From Chryseobacterium sp. SORGH_AS_0447 (GTDB lineage: Bacteria; Bacteroidota; Bacteroidia; Flavobacteriales; Weeksellaceae), in contig NZ_JAUTAR010000001.1 of NCBI RefSeq assembly GCF_030818695.1, positions 2,846,501 through 2,910,500 of the forward strand: a DNA stretch of 64,000 nt. Direction: 5' to 3'. This document shows positions 8,727-16,436 of the stretch, piece after piece. The stretch's first letter is position 1. Each line of letters starts with the position of its first letter. The position numbers were made by a program, and so were the translations under genes. The notes beneath the pieces are model-generated. The model made no database searches, was not told the DNA's origin, and saw nothing but the letters and a program-made list of their open reading frames with translations.

Positions 8727-9890
8727 TTAATTCAAATACGCTTTCCTGTCCAGTGTAAACTCCATTACTTTCCCGTCCCTCTTTACTTTTACCGCAATGG
8801 TCTGCTGGTCTCTCTCCACCCGATTGATGAAATAGTGGCAGGCTGTTTCACCATCGAGATGGTCCAGCCTTACATTGTTGATGCTGATAATGGAATCTCC
8901 GATCTTTAAAGGAAAATTATCATGCTGAAAAATAAAAGCGACAACCGGCTTCTGATCTACAAAACGGTAGGTGAAACCAAATGATTCGAGTTTCGGAGGA
9001 GTATTCCGTACGGACTTCAGATAAATTTTGTTGTTCTTCCAGTCAAGAATAAAGGAAAAATCTCTCAGGAATTCATTTCCCATCAGGTCCGAAGTACCGG
9101 TAGATATCATTTCATTATGGAAAATCTTATTGCCCAGTGCAAGAGAATCAATCCTGAAAATTGTTCCCGCCACCGGCTTTGCAGCCCCAAATGCTCCAGT
9201 TGAACGGGTTCCGAACGTCTCTATTTTATGGGTAACTTTTGAAGGGTCAAAGTTTTTTTCCATAATTTCAAACCTGCCCGAAAATCCGGTATCGAAAGTA
9301 ACCTCTATATTTTTACCGAAAACCGGGGTTGTCACCACAGGTGTTTTCTGAGGCTTCGGATCAAAAGGGAGAATAATCGGGTAATCTTTAAGATTGAAAT
9401 AGGAAAGTTCGCGGGTTGTTTCCAGTGAATTTTCACCATAATTAATTCTCCAGAACAGTTTAGCCATCTGGTTGGCCCCGATGATCCCGTCTACTTTGAG
9501 ACAACCAAGTTCTGCGGAATTAAGGTCTAGGACAATAGCTCCGATATTTTTGAAAACTACCTGATCCACGGTCATCTCGGGAAGTTCCGTAAAAACCTGC
9601 TGTTGTTTATTGTTATTGGAATCTCCTACAGATCGTTTATATTTCTTCTTCAGTTTCAGCTCGTTATATATTGCTGTAGAAATTACAGTCGGTGCCCCGG
9701 AATCGAAAAGAAAATTATAAAATTTGCCACTAATGTTTACCTGTACAAAAGGTAGATTGTTCTCGAATCTAAGGTTGATCTTTTCGACAGGATGCTGAAG
9801 CTGTACCTCTCCTTTTAAAAAAAATTTCTTAGTCTGTGAAGAAACATGAATCATTGAAAATACGAAAAGCGAGTACAGAACTTTTTTCAT
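8727..9890 (-). CDS. Periplasmic retropepsin-like aspartyl protease with PDZ domain
   Basis: 387 residues with a signal peptide (1-19). Two aspartyl-protease motifs lie in one chain: DSG at residues 63-65 (LFDSGAPTVI) and DTG at 200-202 (TFDTGFSGRF), so the two half-sites could form one active site without dimerising. Residues from about 310 resemble a PDZ domain, with the turn GDSIISINN and a closing strand VKVKRDGKVMEFTL. Known families of this type are retropepsin-like proteases of bacterial envelopes; the substrate is unknown. The gene stands alone, with its stop inside a hairpin. The second motif might instead be structural, but its hydrophobic-hydrophobic-DTG context looks authentic. 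Confidence 0.85.
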   Translation of the reverse strand: MKKVLYSLFVFSMIHVSSQTKKFFLKGEVQLQHPVEKINLRFENNLPFVQVNISGKFYNFLFDSGAPTVISTAIYNELKLKKKYKRSVGDSNNNKQQQVFTELPEMTVDQVVFKNIGAIVLDLNSAELGCLKVDGIIGANQMAKLFWRINYGENSLETTRELSYFNLKDYPIILPFDPKPQKTPVVTTPVFGKNIEVTFDTGFSGRFEIMEKNFDPSKVTHKIETFGTRSTGAFGAAKPVAGTIFRIDSLALGNKIFHNEMISTGTSDLMGNEFLRDFSFILDWKNNKIYLKSVRNTPPKLESFGFTYRFVDQKPVVAFIFQHDNFPLKIGDSIISINNVRLDHLDGETACHYFINRVERDQQTIAVKVKRDGKVMEFTLDRKAYLN

Positions 9891-10188
9891 TGATATATTT
9901 TATACGAAAGTAAGGCTTTATACGGGAAAAGAAAAAATTCCTCCTGATAAATCGCGGTAAGATTTTTGTATATACTTTTTAAAGCTTAATTCTTCGATTT
10001 TTTAAAACGCCTATGCAGACAATGAGATTGAACAAAAAAATAATTCCTGATCGCATGATATTTTCATAAATAATTTTTCAATAATGTAATTAATTTGTAT
10101 ACAATATTTTACACCAGTAATTCTTTTTTCAAAGCAATATATTAAGTAAATTAATTTACCATTTTTACGACTTAAGAACAAGATTTTA

Positions 10189-10218
10189 TTGCATTTTTAA
10201 GGAGTTTTTATACCTTTG
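10189..10218 (+). promoter_or_regulatory. Bacteroidota-type promoter (TTG ... TAnnTTTG)
   Basis: TTG at 10189-10191 and TACCTTTG at 10211-10218 with 19 bases between, matching the -33/-7 pattern known for this phylum. It places the transcript start near 10225 and so rules out the TTG codon at 10216 as the translation start of the next gene. Confidence 0.65.
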
Positions 10219-10239
10219 TTAGAAGAAAAGTTTGCAACA

Positions 10240-10875
10240 ATGAAAACAATTTATTTTTTTGTATTATTCTGCTTTCTTTTTGTTCAAAATGCCACATACG
10301 GCCAGGTAGGGATTAACACGACCTCTCCGGATTCTTCGGCAGTACTCGATCTGGTTGCCAAAAATAACAATAAAGGATTGCTCATTCCTCGTATTCCTCT
10401 TACAGGTCCGTCCGATATTTTAACCGTTCCGAATCCGGCAATGAGTTTATTGGTCTACAATACGACGACCAATGCTTCCATCTCACCGGGATTCTATTAC
10501 TGGAACGGCACTTCGTGGATGAAGCTTGGTGATAAACGGGATGCACTTTCCCACGGAACCAACGATCCTGCCGCCAGTTCCTTGCATCATGCCGGTGATG
10601 TTTATGTGAATACAACTACCGGAATGATATTTACCTATAACGGAACCAACTGGATTTCGCAGATGTCCGGATCAGGCTTTTTAACGACTAAAATTATAGC
10701 GACGGAAGGCCAGCTGAATTTCACTACGCCCTGGAGTGTGACTGCCGATCGTACCAAAGTCTATCGAAACGGTGTAAATATCGATTTTACGGTTTCAGGT
10801 AGCAGCACCATTATTTTAGAGACCGAAGCCAAGTGCTTTGCCAACGATGAAATTAAAATTTTCAAATTCTTATAA
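10240..10875 (+). CDS. Secreted fibre-like protein with VGINT module
   Basis: 211 residues from the ATG at 10240; the in-frame TTG at 10216 lies inside the -7 box and is rejected. The signal peptide is followed by QVGINTTSPDSSAVLDL and NNKGLLIPRIPL, a pattern typical of exported flavobacterial fibre-like proteins. The C-terminal module KVYRNGVNIDFTVSG...NDEIKIFKFL resembles the beta-sandwich repeats of phage tail fibres (V-Y-N-G, then G-D-x-I-x-I). The following gene has the same C-terminal module. Genes at 10240, 10900 and 11639 run in the same direction and share modules. No catalytic motif is visible. Surface display is an inference. Confidence 0.78.
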   Translation: MKTIYFFVLFCFLFVQNATYGQVGINTTSPDSSAVLDLVAKNNNKGLLIPRIPLTGPSDILTVPNPAMSLLVYNTTTNASISPGFYYWNGTSWMKLGDKRDALSHGTNDPAASSLHHAGDVYVNTTTGMIFTYNGTNWISQMSGSGFLTTKIIATEGQLNFTTPWSVTADRTKVYRNGVNIDFTVSGSSTIILETEAKCFANDEIKIFKFL

Positions 10876-10899
10876 ACAAAAACAAAATTTGCTAAAAAC

Positions 10900-11583
10900 A
10901 TGAAAAACCTTAATCTATTGAAGAAATCAGCAGCCATAGCGGCTTTCGCTATCGGCACTGGATTTGTGAGTGCCCAATCTACGGCCACTTCTACCAATGT
11001 AAACAAAGCAACGGGAGCTGTAAGGCTGATCGACAACAAAGGAACCATTAAATATCTGCAGGCCAACAACGGTATTACTGCGATCACTTCCACTACGGCA
11101 GGAAACACGACGACGACGACGTGGCAGCTGGGAGGAACTCTGCTGGACGATACTTATATCGATGTAAACGGTAAAAAGTTCGCTCTCGACAAGCTTAAAT
11201 TTGCTACCGGTTCCGCATCTACCAATGCTACGGATGCGAGTGTGCACGGTGGATCCGGTACAGGCTGGACGGTCCTTGTGCGTGACGAAGCAACCGGTGA
11301 AGTGAAGAAAATGATGGCTGCAGACCTCTTGCAGGTACAATCCGGAGAAGAGACGGTTTCCGTACCGTCGGACGCTTCCAATGCAACAACTTATACGGTA
11401 ACAGGACCGCTGCCTACCAATATCAAAAATATTTCCGTTTACAGAAACGGAGCCAAGCTGATTGCCAGCACCGATTACGAAGTTCCTACAGCCACTTCTA
11501 TCAAACTGAAGCCAAGCTCAAGCACCCCTTCCGACTGGTCATTGCACACAGGAGATGTAATAGAAATACAGTGGATTAAATAA
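10900..11583 (+). CDS. Secreted protein with IDNKGT and YRNG modules
   Basis: 227 residues with a signal peptide (about 1-25, ending VSAQ). The low-complexity, Thr-rich N-terminal third contains AVRLIDNKGTIKYLQ, matched by TVRVIDNKGTVKLVD in the protein at 11639. The C-terminal module SVYRNGAKLIASTDYEV...TGDVIEIQWIK parallels the end of the protein at 10240 and tail-fibre head modules. It starts 24 bases after the previous stop and ends just before a terminator, so it is probably cotranscribed with 10240. No enzyme motif is present. Function is unknown; a structural or adhesive surface role is inferred. Confidence 0.78.
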   Translation: MKNLNLLKKSAAIAAFAIGTGFVSAQSTATSTNVNKATGAVRLIDNKGTIKYLQANNGITAITSTTAGNTTTTTWQLGGTLLDDTYIDVNGKKFALDKLKFATGSASTNATDASVHGGSGTGWTVLVRDEATGEVKKMMAADLLQVQSGEETVSVPSDASNATTYTVTGPLPTNIKNISVYRNGAKLIASTDYEVPTATSIKLKPSSSTPSDWSLHTGDVIEIQWIK

Positions 11584-11598
11584 AACAAAATGAATAAA

Positions 11599-11630
11599 GG
11601 GCACTTGAGCTATAAGTGCCCGTTTTATTT
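11599..11630 (+). terminator. Rho-independent terminator
   Basis: GGGCACTT (11599-11606), a 7-base loop, AAGTGCCC (11614-11621) and a T-rich tail. It lies between the genes ending at 11583 and starting at 11639, so the latter may depend on readthrough or on a start within the hairpin region. Confidence 0.8.
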
Positions 11631-11638
11631 TTCACTGT

Positions 11639-12400
11639 ATGAAAAAATTATTACTTTCTATTTTCGCTATTTTATTTGCTGCAGCTATTCCGGCACAAAC
11701 CGTTAGGGTGATCGATAACAAAGGAACGGTAAAGCTGGTAGACCAATCCAAATGGCAGCAAAATGGCAACAACATTACCAACCGGAATTCCGGAAATGTA
11801 GGGATCGGCACTCCCACTCCTTCAGCAAAACTCGAGATCAATACCGGAACTACACCCGGAGCCATCAAAATTGTCGACGGTACTCAGGGACTTAATAAAA
11901 TATTGGTAAGTGATGCGAACGGCGTTGGGACGTGGCAGCAAAATGCCTCCATGGAAACCACGGTATTGGGCGTTTTTCCCAATCCTTCATCAAATGTCTA
12001 TTCGAATGGTAACGGCGTAAAATATACCGGCGTATACATTGACCTGAAGAAAGGAAAGTGGGTGGTGAACGGAGGACTGACGATCAGATGTAATATTAGC
12101 TATAAAAATACAAAATTCTGGCTTCATGCTTATTTGTCGACTTCCCAAACCGCTGTGGAGCAAAACGGATTTACCCACTTAGGTCCCGCAGGCAATGCCA
12201 CCTGCTATGCCGGAAACATTATTGTATATCCGGGAGGAGACGACGACGACAAGCTTAGCTTTATTTCAGGAAGCTCCGTAATCAATGTTACCAGCAATAC
12301 GCTGAGAATTTATTTGTTGCTGGAAAACAGACCCAACAACTACTGGCAATACCAAAGCTTTTTTTTTGAAAATTACTTTAATGCGAATCCGATTAATTAA
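11639..12400 (+). CDS. Secreted protein with GIGT module, related to gene at 7204
   Basis: 253 residues with a signal peptide (1-19, ending PAQ). The module order is TVRVIDNKGTVKLVD, then NVGIGTPTPSAKLEI, then KIVDGTQGLNKILVSDANG, then a unique beta-rich C-terminus. The second and third modules match the protein at 7204 almost residue for residue, while the first matches the protein at 10900, so this gene joins the two groups and looks like a product of module exchange. The start codon lies only about 10 bases after the T-tract of the preceding terminator and no separate promoter was found. Function is unknown; surface structural role inferred. Confidence 0.78.
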   Translation: MKKLLLSIFAILFAAAIPAQTVRVIDNKGTVKLVDQSKWQQNGNNITNRNSGNVGIGTPTPSAKLEINTGTTPGAIKIVDGTQGLNKILVSDANGVGTWQQNASMETTVLGVFPNPSSNVYSNGNGVKYTGVYIDLKKGKWVVNGGLTIRCNISYKNTKFWLHAYLSTSQTAVEQNGFTHLGPAGNATCYAGNIIVYPGGDDDDKLSFISGSSVINVTSNTLRIYLLLENRPNNYWQYQSFFFENYFNANPIN

Positions 12401-12427
12401 AGTAGCGGCTGTAAGTATTTTTATTTA

Positions 12428-12470
12428 AAAACTGAAGGTTAAATAAGATTAATTCAACCTTCAGCTTTTT
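12428..12470 (+). terminator. Rho-independent terminator after gene at 11639
   Basis: CTGAAGGTT and AACCTTCAG separated by about 15 bases and followed by CTTTTTTATTTT. Confidence 0.75.
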
Positions 12471-12630
12471 TATTTTAGAGAATATTATCGACTCTAAAAG
12501 TTGCAATTTTTTACTATGATATTTTATTTGCTTTTTAATGCGATTACTGGTATAGAGTATATGATATTTTTCTTTTTAATTATTTTTACATGAAAAATGA
12601 ATTTTCCGCTGCATAAATCTTAAAGAAATT

Positions 12631-13815
12631 TTATTCTAATCTATTTAATTTATACTTTATCTCATTAATAAATTCGCCTGTTAAATTTCTAGTTCCTTTT
12701 AAACTAAAAATAAATTCTTCTAATTGTTTATTTAATATTCTTTTAGATTTATTTAAATTTCCTTGTAATGGGGGAAAAGTTTTAATAACTTCATGAAATC
12801 CAACAATACCATCTATCGCGCCAGGCATTGTATTATATAATGCTTCTGTAGATTCTAAAGTTGATAATAAGTTTTCTCTATACATTTCATTATCCATATA
12901 ATCCATGCTATTTATATATTTTAAGCCAAAATCAATAGCACTTCTAAAATTATTATAAAATATATCATTTTCAAGTTTTAGTCGATCAGAATAGTCATCC
13001 ATTGATCTGGCAATTCTTTTAAACAGCTCAATAATTATAAATTTATTTGGATTTGGATATTTATTAATTCTCTCTATCTCTTCTGTTTTCTTACTAAAAT
13101 CATGACCGATGATTTTTGTACTGTCACTAATATTTAACAATGCTTTAGTCCCATTTGAAAGTAAATTTTCAAACTCAATTAAATAATCGAATAAGCCTAA
13201 ATCTTCTTCTAATACCTCATCATTATTTTTCAAATTATTAATATTTAATTGTTGATCCTGAATTGAAACAATATTTTCTTTAGATTTTAAATCATCTATT
13301 CTTTGTGGAAGGTGCATCCTTAATTTTGTTTTTAATTCATCTAAATCATTAAATGAGCCATATAATACATTATTATCATTTAATATTTCTTTAAACTTGT
13401 TTATTTTAGATAATTCTTCTACGTTAATTTCACTCAAGCTAAGTGGAGATTTATTTTTAAAATAAAATAAGATTTGAATATTTTCTTTATTTTCAAATCT
13501 CTTAATTGCATTCAAAAATTCTTCTTCTGTCCCAGAATTTGCCACATTTGTTTTTGTTCCGAATTTTTGCCATAAAAGTCCAATGAAAATATCATATTCG
13601 TTTCCAACATCCTTGTTTATTAAGTCTTGAGTATATGTTTCAGAAACTCCTGGTGCACTGTGAGTTTCCCATTTGATTAATTCAATAATCAAATTATTTC
13701 TATTCCCGTAAGTACGGTTCAATTCATTAATGACATTCTCAATTCCGAATCTTTCCTCTTCTAAATCACTTGGTGAGCCAAGAAATACGTTATACTTTGT
13801 AATGTTTTTTGCCAT
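12631..13815 (-). CDS. DUF4062 (TIR-like) domain protein, candidate defence effector
   Basis: 394 residues, soluble. The N-terminal roughly 150 residues read YNVFLGSPSDLEEER, then IIELIKWETHSAPGV, then YDIFIGLLWQKFGT and SGTEEEFLNAI. This is the DUF4062 pattern, a fold related to TIR domains and nucleotide deoxyribosyltransferases that is often found on anti-phage and STAND proteins. The acidic EEEF could correspond to the catalytic Glu of TIR-like NADases (inference). The remaining 240 residues are helical and match no family I recognise; no NTPase motif is present. The gene stands alone and is visibly more AT-rich than its neighbours, with abundant AAT/AAA/ATT codons, which suggests transfer. 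No repeats, integrase or partner gene flank it. Confidence 0.7.
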   Translation of the reverse strand: MAKNITKYNVFLGSPSDLEEERFGIENVINELNRTYGNRNNLIIELIKWETHSAPGVSETYTQDLINKDVGNEYDIFIGLLWQKFGTKTNVANSGTEEEFLNAIKRFENKENIQILFYFKNKSPLSLSEINVEELSKINKFKEILNDNNVLYGSFNDLDELKTKLRMHLPQRIDDLKSKENIVSIQDQQLNINNLKNNDEVLEEDLGLFDYLIEFENLLSNGTKALLNISDSTKIIGHDFSKKTEEIERINKYPNPNKFIIIELFKRIARSMDDYSDRLKLENDIFYNNFRSAIDFGLKYINSMDYMDNEMYRENLLSTLESTEALYNTMPGAIDGIVGFHEVIKTFPPLQGNLNKSKRILNKQLEEFIFSLKGTRNLTGEFINEIKYKLNRLE

Positions 13816-13888
13816 TCTATTTTTTTTAAATATATAAATCTACAATTATAGCTCATTACGGCTATCCGTATTTTCACTGAAAATCAAC

Positions 13889-13914
13889 AAAAAAGCCACC
13901 CTTTCGGGCGGCTT
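13889..13914 (-). terminator. Rho-independent terminator for gene at 13936
   Basis: On the minus strand, GCCGCCC-GAAA-GGGTGGC followed by a T run. Confidence 0.8.
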
Positions 13915-13935
13915 CAATATCAAAAAAGACAGCTT

Positions 13936-14511
13936 CTAAATTTTATCCAAAATCTTTTTCGGCAATACTTTTACCAGCTGGGATTTGTACTCTTTTTCGA
14001 GAATAACAAACTTCCAGGTTTTACGGTCCGGGGAAATGGCGCAGGCTCTCATGCGGGCGTTGATAAGATAAGCTCCTTCTGCAGCAAGGTATTGGACATT
14101 ATTCTTACCATATTTCTGAATAACAGCTGCCCCGATTTTCTTTTTCATATCATCGTTCATTGAACTGACATTGCACTTCAGGGTAAAAAAGTAAGGCACC
14201 ACAGCAAAATATTCATTGCCGATCTTCTCCGGCTTTTCAACAGCGCCGAACTTCAGATTGCTCATATCAATCTTCATGAAAGGGTTGTTTTAAGTCATCG
14301 TTAGGATCTGGGTCATCTGTTCTTTGGGAATAACCGTGAAAAACTTTGGGTAAATGTAATTCACGCCCTGTTCTATTTTCTTTTCTTTAATGCTGTTGAT
14401 AAAACCGGTAAGCGATTTTTTGATAGCGGCATCATCAGGATTGGCTTTGCTTTGGGCAAAAGCTACAAGGGACAACATGGTAAACAGGAGAATAAATGTT
14501 TTGGTTTTCAT
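13936..14511 (-). pseudogene. Small secreted protein gene with in-frame stop
   Basis: One reading frame of about 190 codons starts at the ATG at 14511, giving the signal peptide MKTKTFILLFTMLSLVAFAQ, and runs to the stop at 13936-13938. It is broken by a TAA at plus-strand 14290-14292. Upstream it reads IPKEQMTQILTMT; after the stop it continues in the same frame as N-N-P-F-M-K-I-D-M-S-N-L-K-F. The C-terminal half has a well-conserved look (GNEYFAVVPYFFTLKC, YLINARMRACAISPD), so the stop is probably recent, for example a Tyr codon changed to TAA. If unedited and correctly sequenced, only a 73-residue secreted fragment would be made from the start. A reinitiation ATG exists at 14277 but would give a product with no signal peptide. 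No family is recognised with confidence. Confidence 0.72.
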
Positions 14512-14624
14512 TTTAACAATTTCAAATTTCATATGGCTCAATACGTCGCGGGAACGCGCAGATCGTTACGTCACTTTTCTATGGGATAAGAGTTTTTCAG
14601 AAAAGATCAGGCGAATTAATAGAA

Positions 14625-14653
14625 CAAAAAAAAGCCGTCCTTTCGGACAGCTT
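14625..14653 (-). terminator. Rho-independent terminator after the dual immunophilin
   Basis: On the minus strand, AAAGCTGTCC-GAAA-GGACGGCTTT with a T-rich tail. Confidence 0.78.
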
Positions 14654-14674
14654 TCAGTATTGTATTCGGATCGA

Positions 14675-15790
14675 TTATTTTACTTTTACCAGCTCAACAT
14701 CGAAAACCAGCCATGCGTTTGGCGGGATCACGCCTCCTGCTCCTCTTTCTCCGTAGCCCATTGCCGGCGGAATCAATAAGGTTGCGGTTTCTCCTTCTTT
14801 CAACAAAAGAATTCCTTCATCCCATCCTTTGATTACTCTTCCCATTCCGATTGGAATTTCAATAGGCTCATTTCTTTTGAATGAAGAGTCGAACTCGGTT
14901 CCGTCAACCAGCTTTCCTGCGTAGTGTACGGAAACGTTATCACCTGCTTTCGGCGCTTTTCCATCCGTTGTTTTGGTGATTTTATAATAAAGTCCGGATT
15001 CGGTTTTCTGCATTCCAGCTTTCAGGTTTTCTACCATTTTTTCCTGGTTAGCTTTAAATTCTTCCTCCTTTCTCTTTTTTTCAGCTTCTTCTTTTGCAGC
15101 AGCAGCTTTATTGTTCTCAGCGATTTTTGCTTTCCCTTCAGTAAAAGTTTTTGCAGGATCGTAGTTTTTGTACTCATCGCCTTTACTGAAAATAGAAACT
15201 TTTTCCAAAACAATATCCGTCTTAGGTTTGTCCTGAGGTCCTTTTTCAACATTTGCGATCGTATCGATTACATCTTCTCCTTTTACCACTTTTCCGAAAA
15301 TCGTGTGTCTTCCATCTAACCAAGGTGTCGCCACTTCAGTGATGAAGAACTGCGAACCGTTGGTATTCGGTCCGGAATTCGCCATAGAAAGGATTCCTTT
15401 TCCGGTATGCTTCAGGTCGTTTTTCTCATCTTCGAATTTATATCCCGGATCTCCCATTCCCGTTCCCTGAGGATCTCCCCCCTGGATCATGAAATCCTTG
15501 ATTACGCGGTGGAAAATAGTTCCGTCATAATAAGGAACTCCTTTTGCTTTTGCTTTGTTGTCGATTTTCCCTTCTGCAAGTCCGATAAAGTTAGCTACCG
15601 TTACAGGGGCTTTTTTGTCTTCAAACTTTACAATCATATTACCTTTTGTGGTCTGAAGATTTGCGTAAAGTCCGTCATTAAGACTTTCGTAAGTTTCTTT
15701 GTCTACGTTCATTTTTTTATAAATTGGTGTACAACTCATCAGCGAAACACTCGCCGCTGCCAGAATTATATTTTTGTTAAACAATTTCAT
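14675..15790 (-). CDS. Cyclophilin-FKBP fusion lipoprotein (dual immunophilin PPIase)
   Basis: 371 residues. The lipoprotein signal ends in SLMSC (Cys19). Residues about 40-205 form a cyclophilin domain (FHRVIKDFMIQGGDP, SMANSGPNTNGSQFFI, WLDGRHTIFGKV). A Lys/Glu/Ala-rich helical linker (about 210-255) joins it to a complete FKBP domain (VSVHYAGKLVDGTEFDSSF, GRVIKGWDEGI, ATLLIPPAMGYG, FDVELVKVK). Both are peptidyl-prolyl isomerases, so the enzyme should assist folding of exported proteins on the periplasmic side of a membrane. Fusions of the two immunophilin classes are rare; the order cyclophilin-then-FKBP is known from some Bacteroidota. The gene follows gldI by 3 bases, on the same strand, so they form one operon. 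Confidence 0.92.
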   Translation of the reverse strand: MKLFNKNIILAAASVSLMSCTPIYKKMNVDKETYESLNDGLYANLQTTKGNMIVKFEDKKAPVTVANFIGLAEGKIDNKAKAKGVPYYDGTIFHRVIKDFMIQGGDPQGTGMGDPGYKFEDEKNDLKHTGKGILSMANSGPNTNGSQFFITEVATPWLDGRHTIFGKVVKGEDVIDTIANVEKGPQDKPKTDIVLEKVSIFSKGDEYKNYDPAKTFTEGKAKIAENNKAAAAKEEAEKKRKEEEFKANQEKMVENLKAGMQKTESGLYYKITKTTDGKAPKAGDNVSVHYAGKLVDGTEFDSSFKRNEPIEIPIGMGRVIKGWDEGILLLKEGETATLLIPPAMGYGERGAGGVIPPNAWLVFDVELVKVK

Positions 15791-15793
15791 GGA

Positions 15794-16303
15794 TTATAAT
15801 GCTTTTAATTTTATGATTAAAGGAATATCATTATCGATTTTTTTCTCATCGCCATACGTTCCGTACGCCAGGGCCGAAGGAACCAAGAGGGTCACTTCCT
15901 CACCGTCATGGATAAAACGCAGCGCATCCTCTACTGCCTTCAGTTCATCAAAATGTCCGAATTTGGCATCTCTCCTTTCAATCGGCTGATCGTAGATTTT
16001 GGTCTGGTCGAAATCATAAAGGTTATAAGAATAGGAAATCAGGGTATTGTCCTGCCTTCTCTGCCTTTGATCGAATCCCTGGGCATCCGTCCAGTAATTA
16101 AGCTGGGTCGGATAGAACTTTACCTGCTGGCTGCCGATCCAATCCTGGATCTGCGACCTTTCCAGTGCGTTCAGGTTTTTCATCCTGTTTCTGGAAACCT
16201 CCAGATCATTCTTGCTGAGGACACCGCCTACAGGAGGATGGGTCTGCGCATTTTTGCTGCAGCTCAGTAAACCCAATACCGATATGAAGAGTATTTTTTT
16301 CAT
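15794..16303 (-). CDS. gldI: GldI-like FKBP-type PPIase lipoprotein
   Basis: 169 residues with a short lipoprotein signal (SVLGLLSC, Cys15), then a spacer and a single FKBP-like domain. The FKBP core is recognisable in EDALRFIHDGEEVTLLVPSALAYG, while the N-terminal part of the fold is divergent. It resembles GldI, a lipoprotein needed for gliding and T9SS function in Flavobacterium; in non-gliding relatives it is retained with the secretion system. It is the first gene of an operon with the dual immunophilin. A minus-strand promoter with CAAA at 16341-16344 and CGAAAATA at 16313-16320 is plausible. It could instead be a general envelope PPIase. Confidence 0.78.
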   Translation of the reverse strand: MKKILFISVLGLLSCSKNAQTHPPVGGVLSKNDLEVSRNRMKNLNALERSQIQDWIGSQQVKFYPTQLNYWTDAQGFDQRQRRQDNTLISYSYNLYDFDQTKIYDQPIERRDAKFGHFDELKAVEDALRFIHDGEEVTLLVPSALAYGTYGDEKKIDNDIPLIIKLKAL

Positions 16304-16387
16304 AAACTTTTGCGAAAATACACATTTCGGGAATCATTAACAAAACTTGTCCCTAAAGTTTAGCGATTTTCACTGTCACTACTGAAA

Positions 16388-16418
16388 AACAAAAAGCCGG
16401 AAAAAATTCCGGCTTTAA
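16388..16418 (-). terminator. Rho-independent terminator after ilvE
   Basis: On the minus strand, AAAGCCGGAA-TTTT-TTCCGGCTTTTT. Confidence 0.82.
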
Positions 16419-16436
16419 GCTTATTCTTATTTCAGA

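Noticed and set aside
8664..8909. Plus-strand frame of 81 residues
   Set aside because: It overlaps the PDZ end of the aspartyl protease on the other strand and shows no signal, domain or codon bias of a gene.
10216..10239. TTG start at 10216 for the secreted protein at 10240
   Set aside because: The codon lies within the TACCTTTG promoter box and precedes the signal peptide by eight unlikely residues.
10240..12400. Prophage or contractile injection system
   Set aside because: Fibre-like modules are present, but there are no sheath, baseplate, capsid, portal, terminase or integrase genes nearby.
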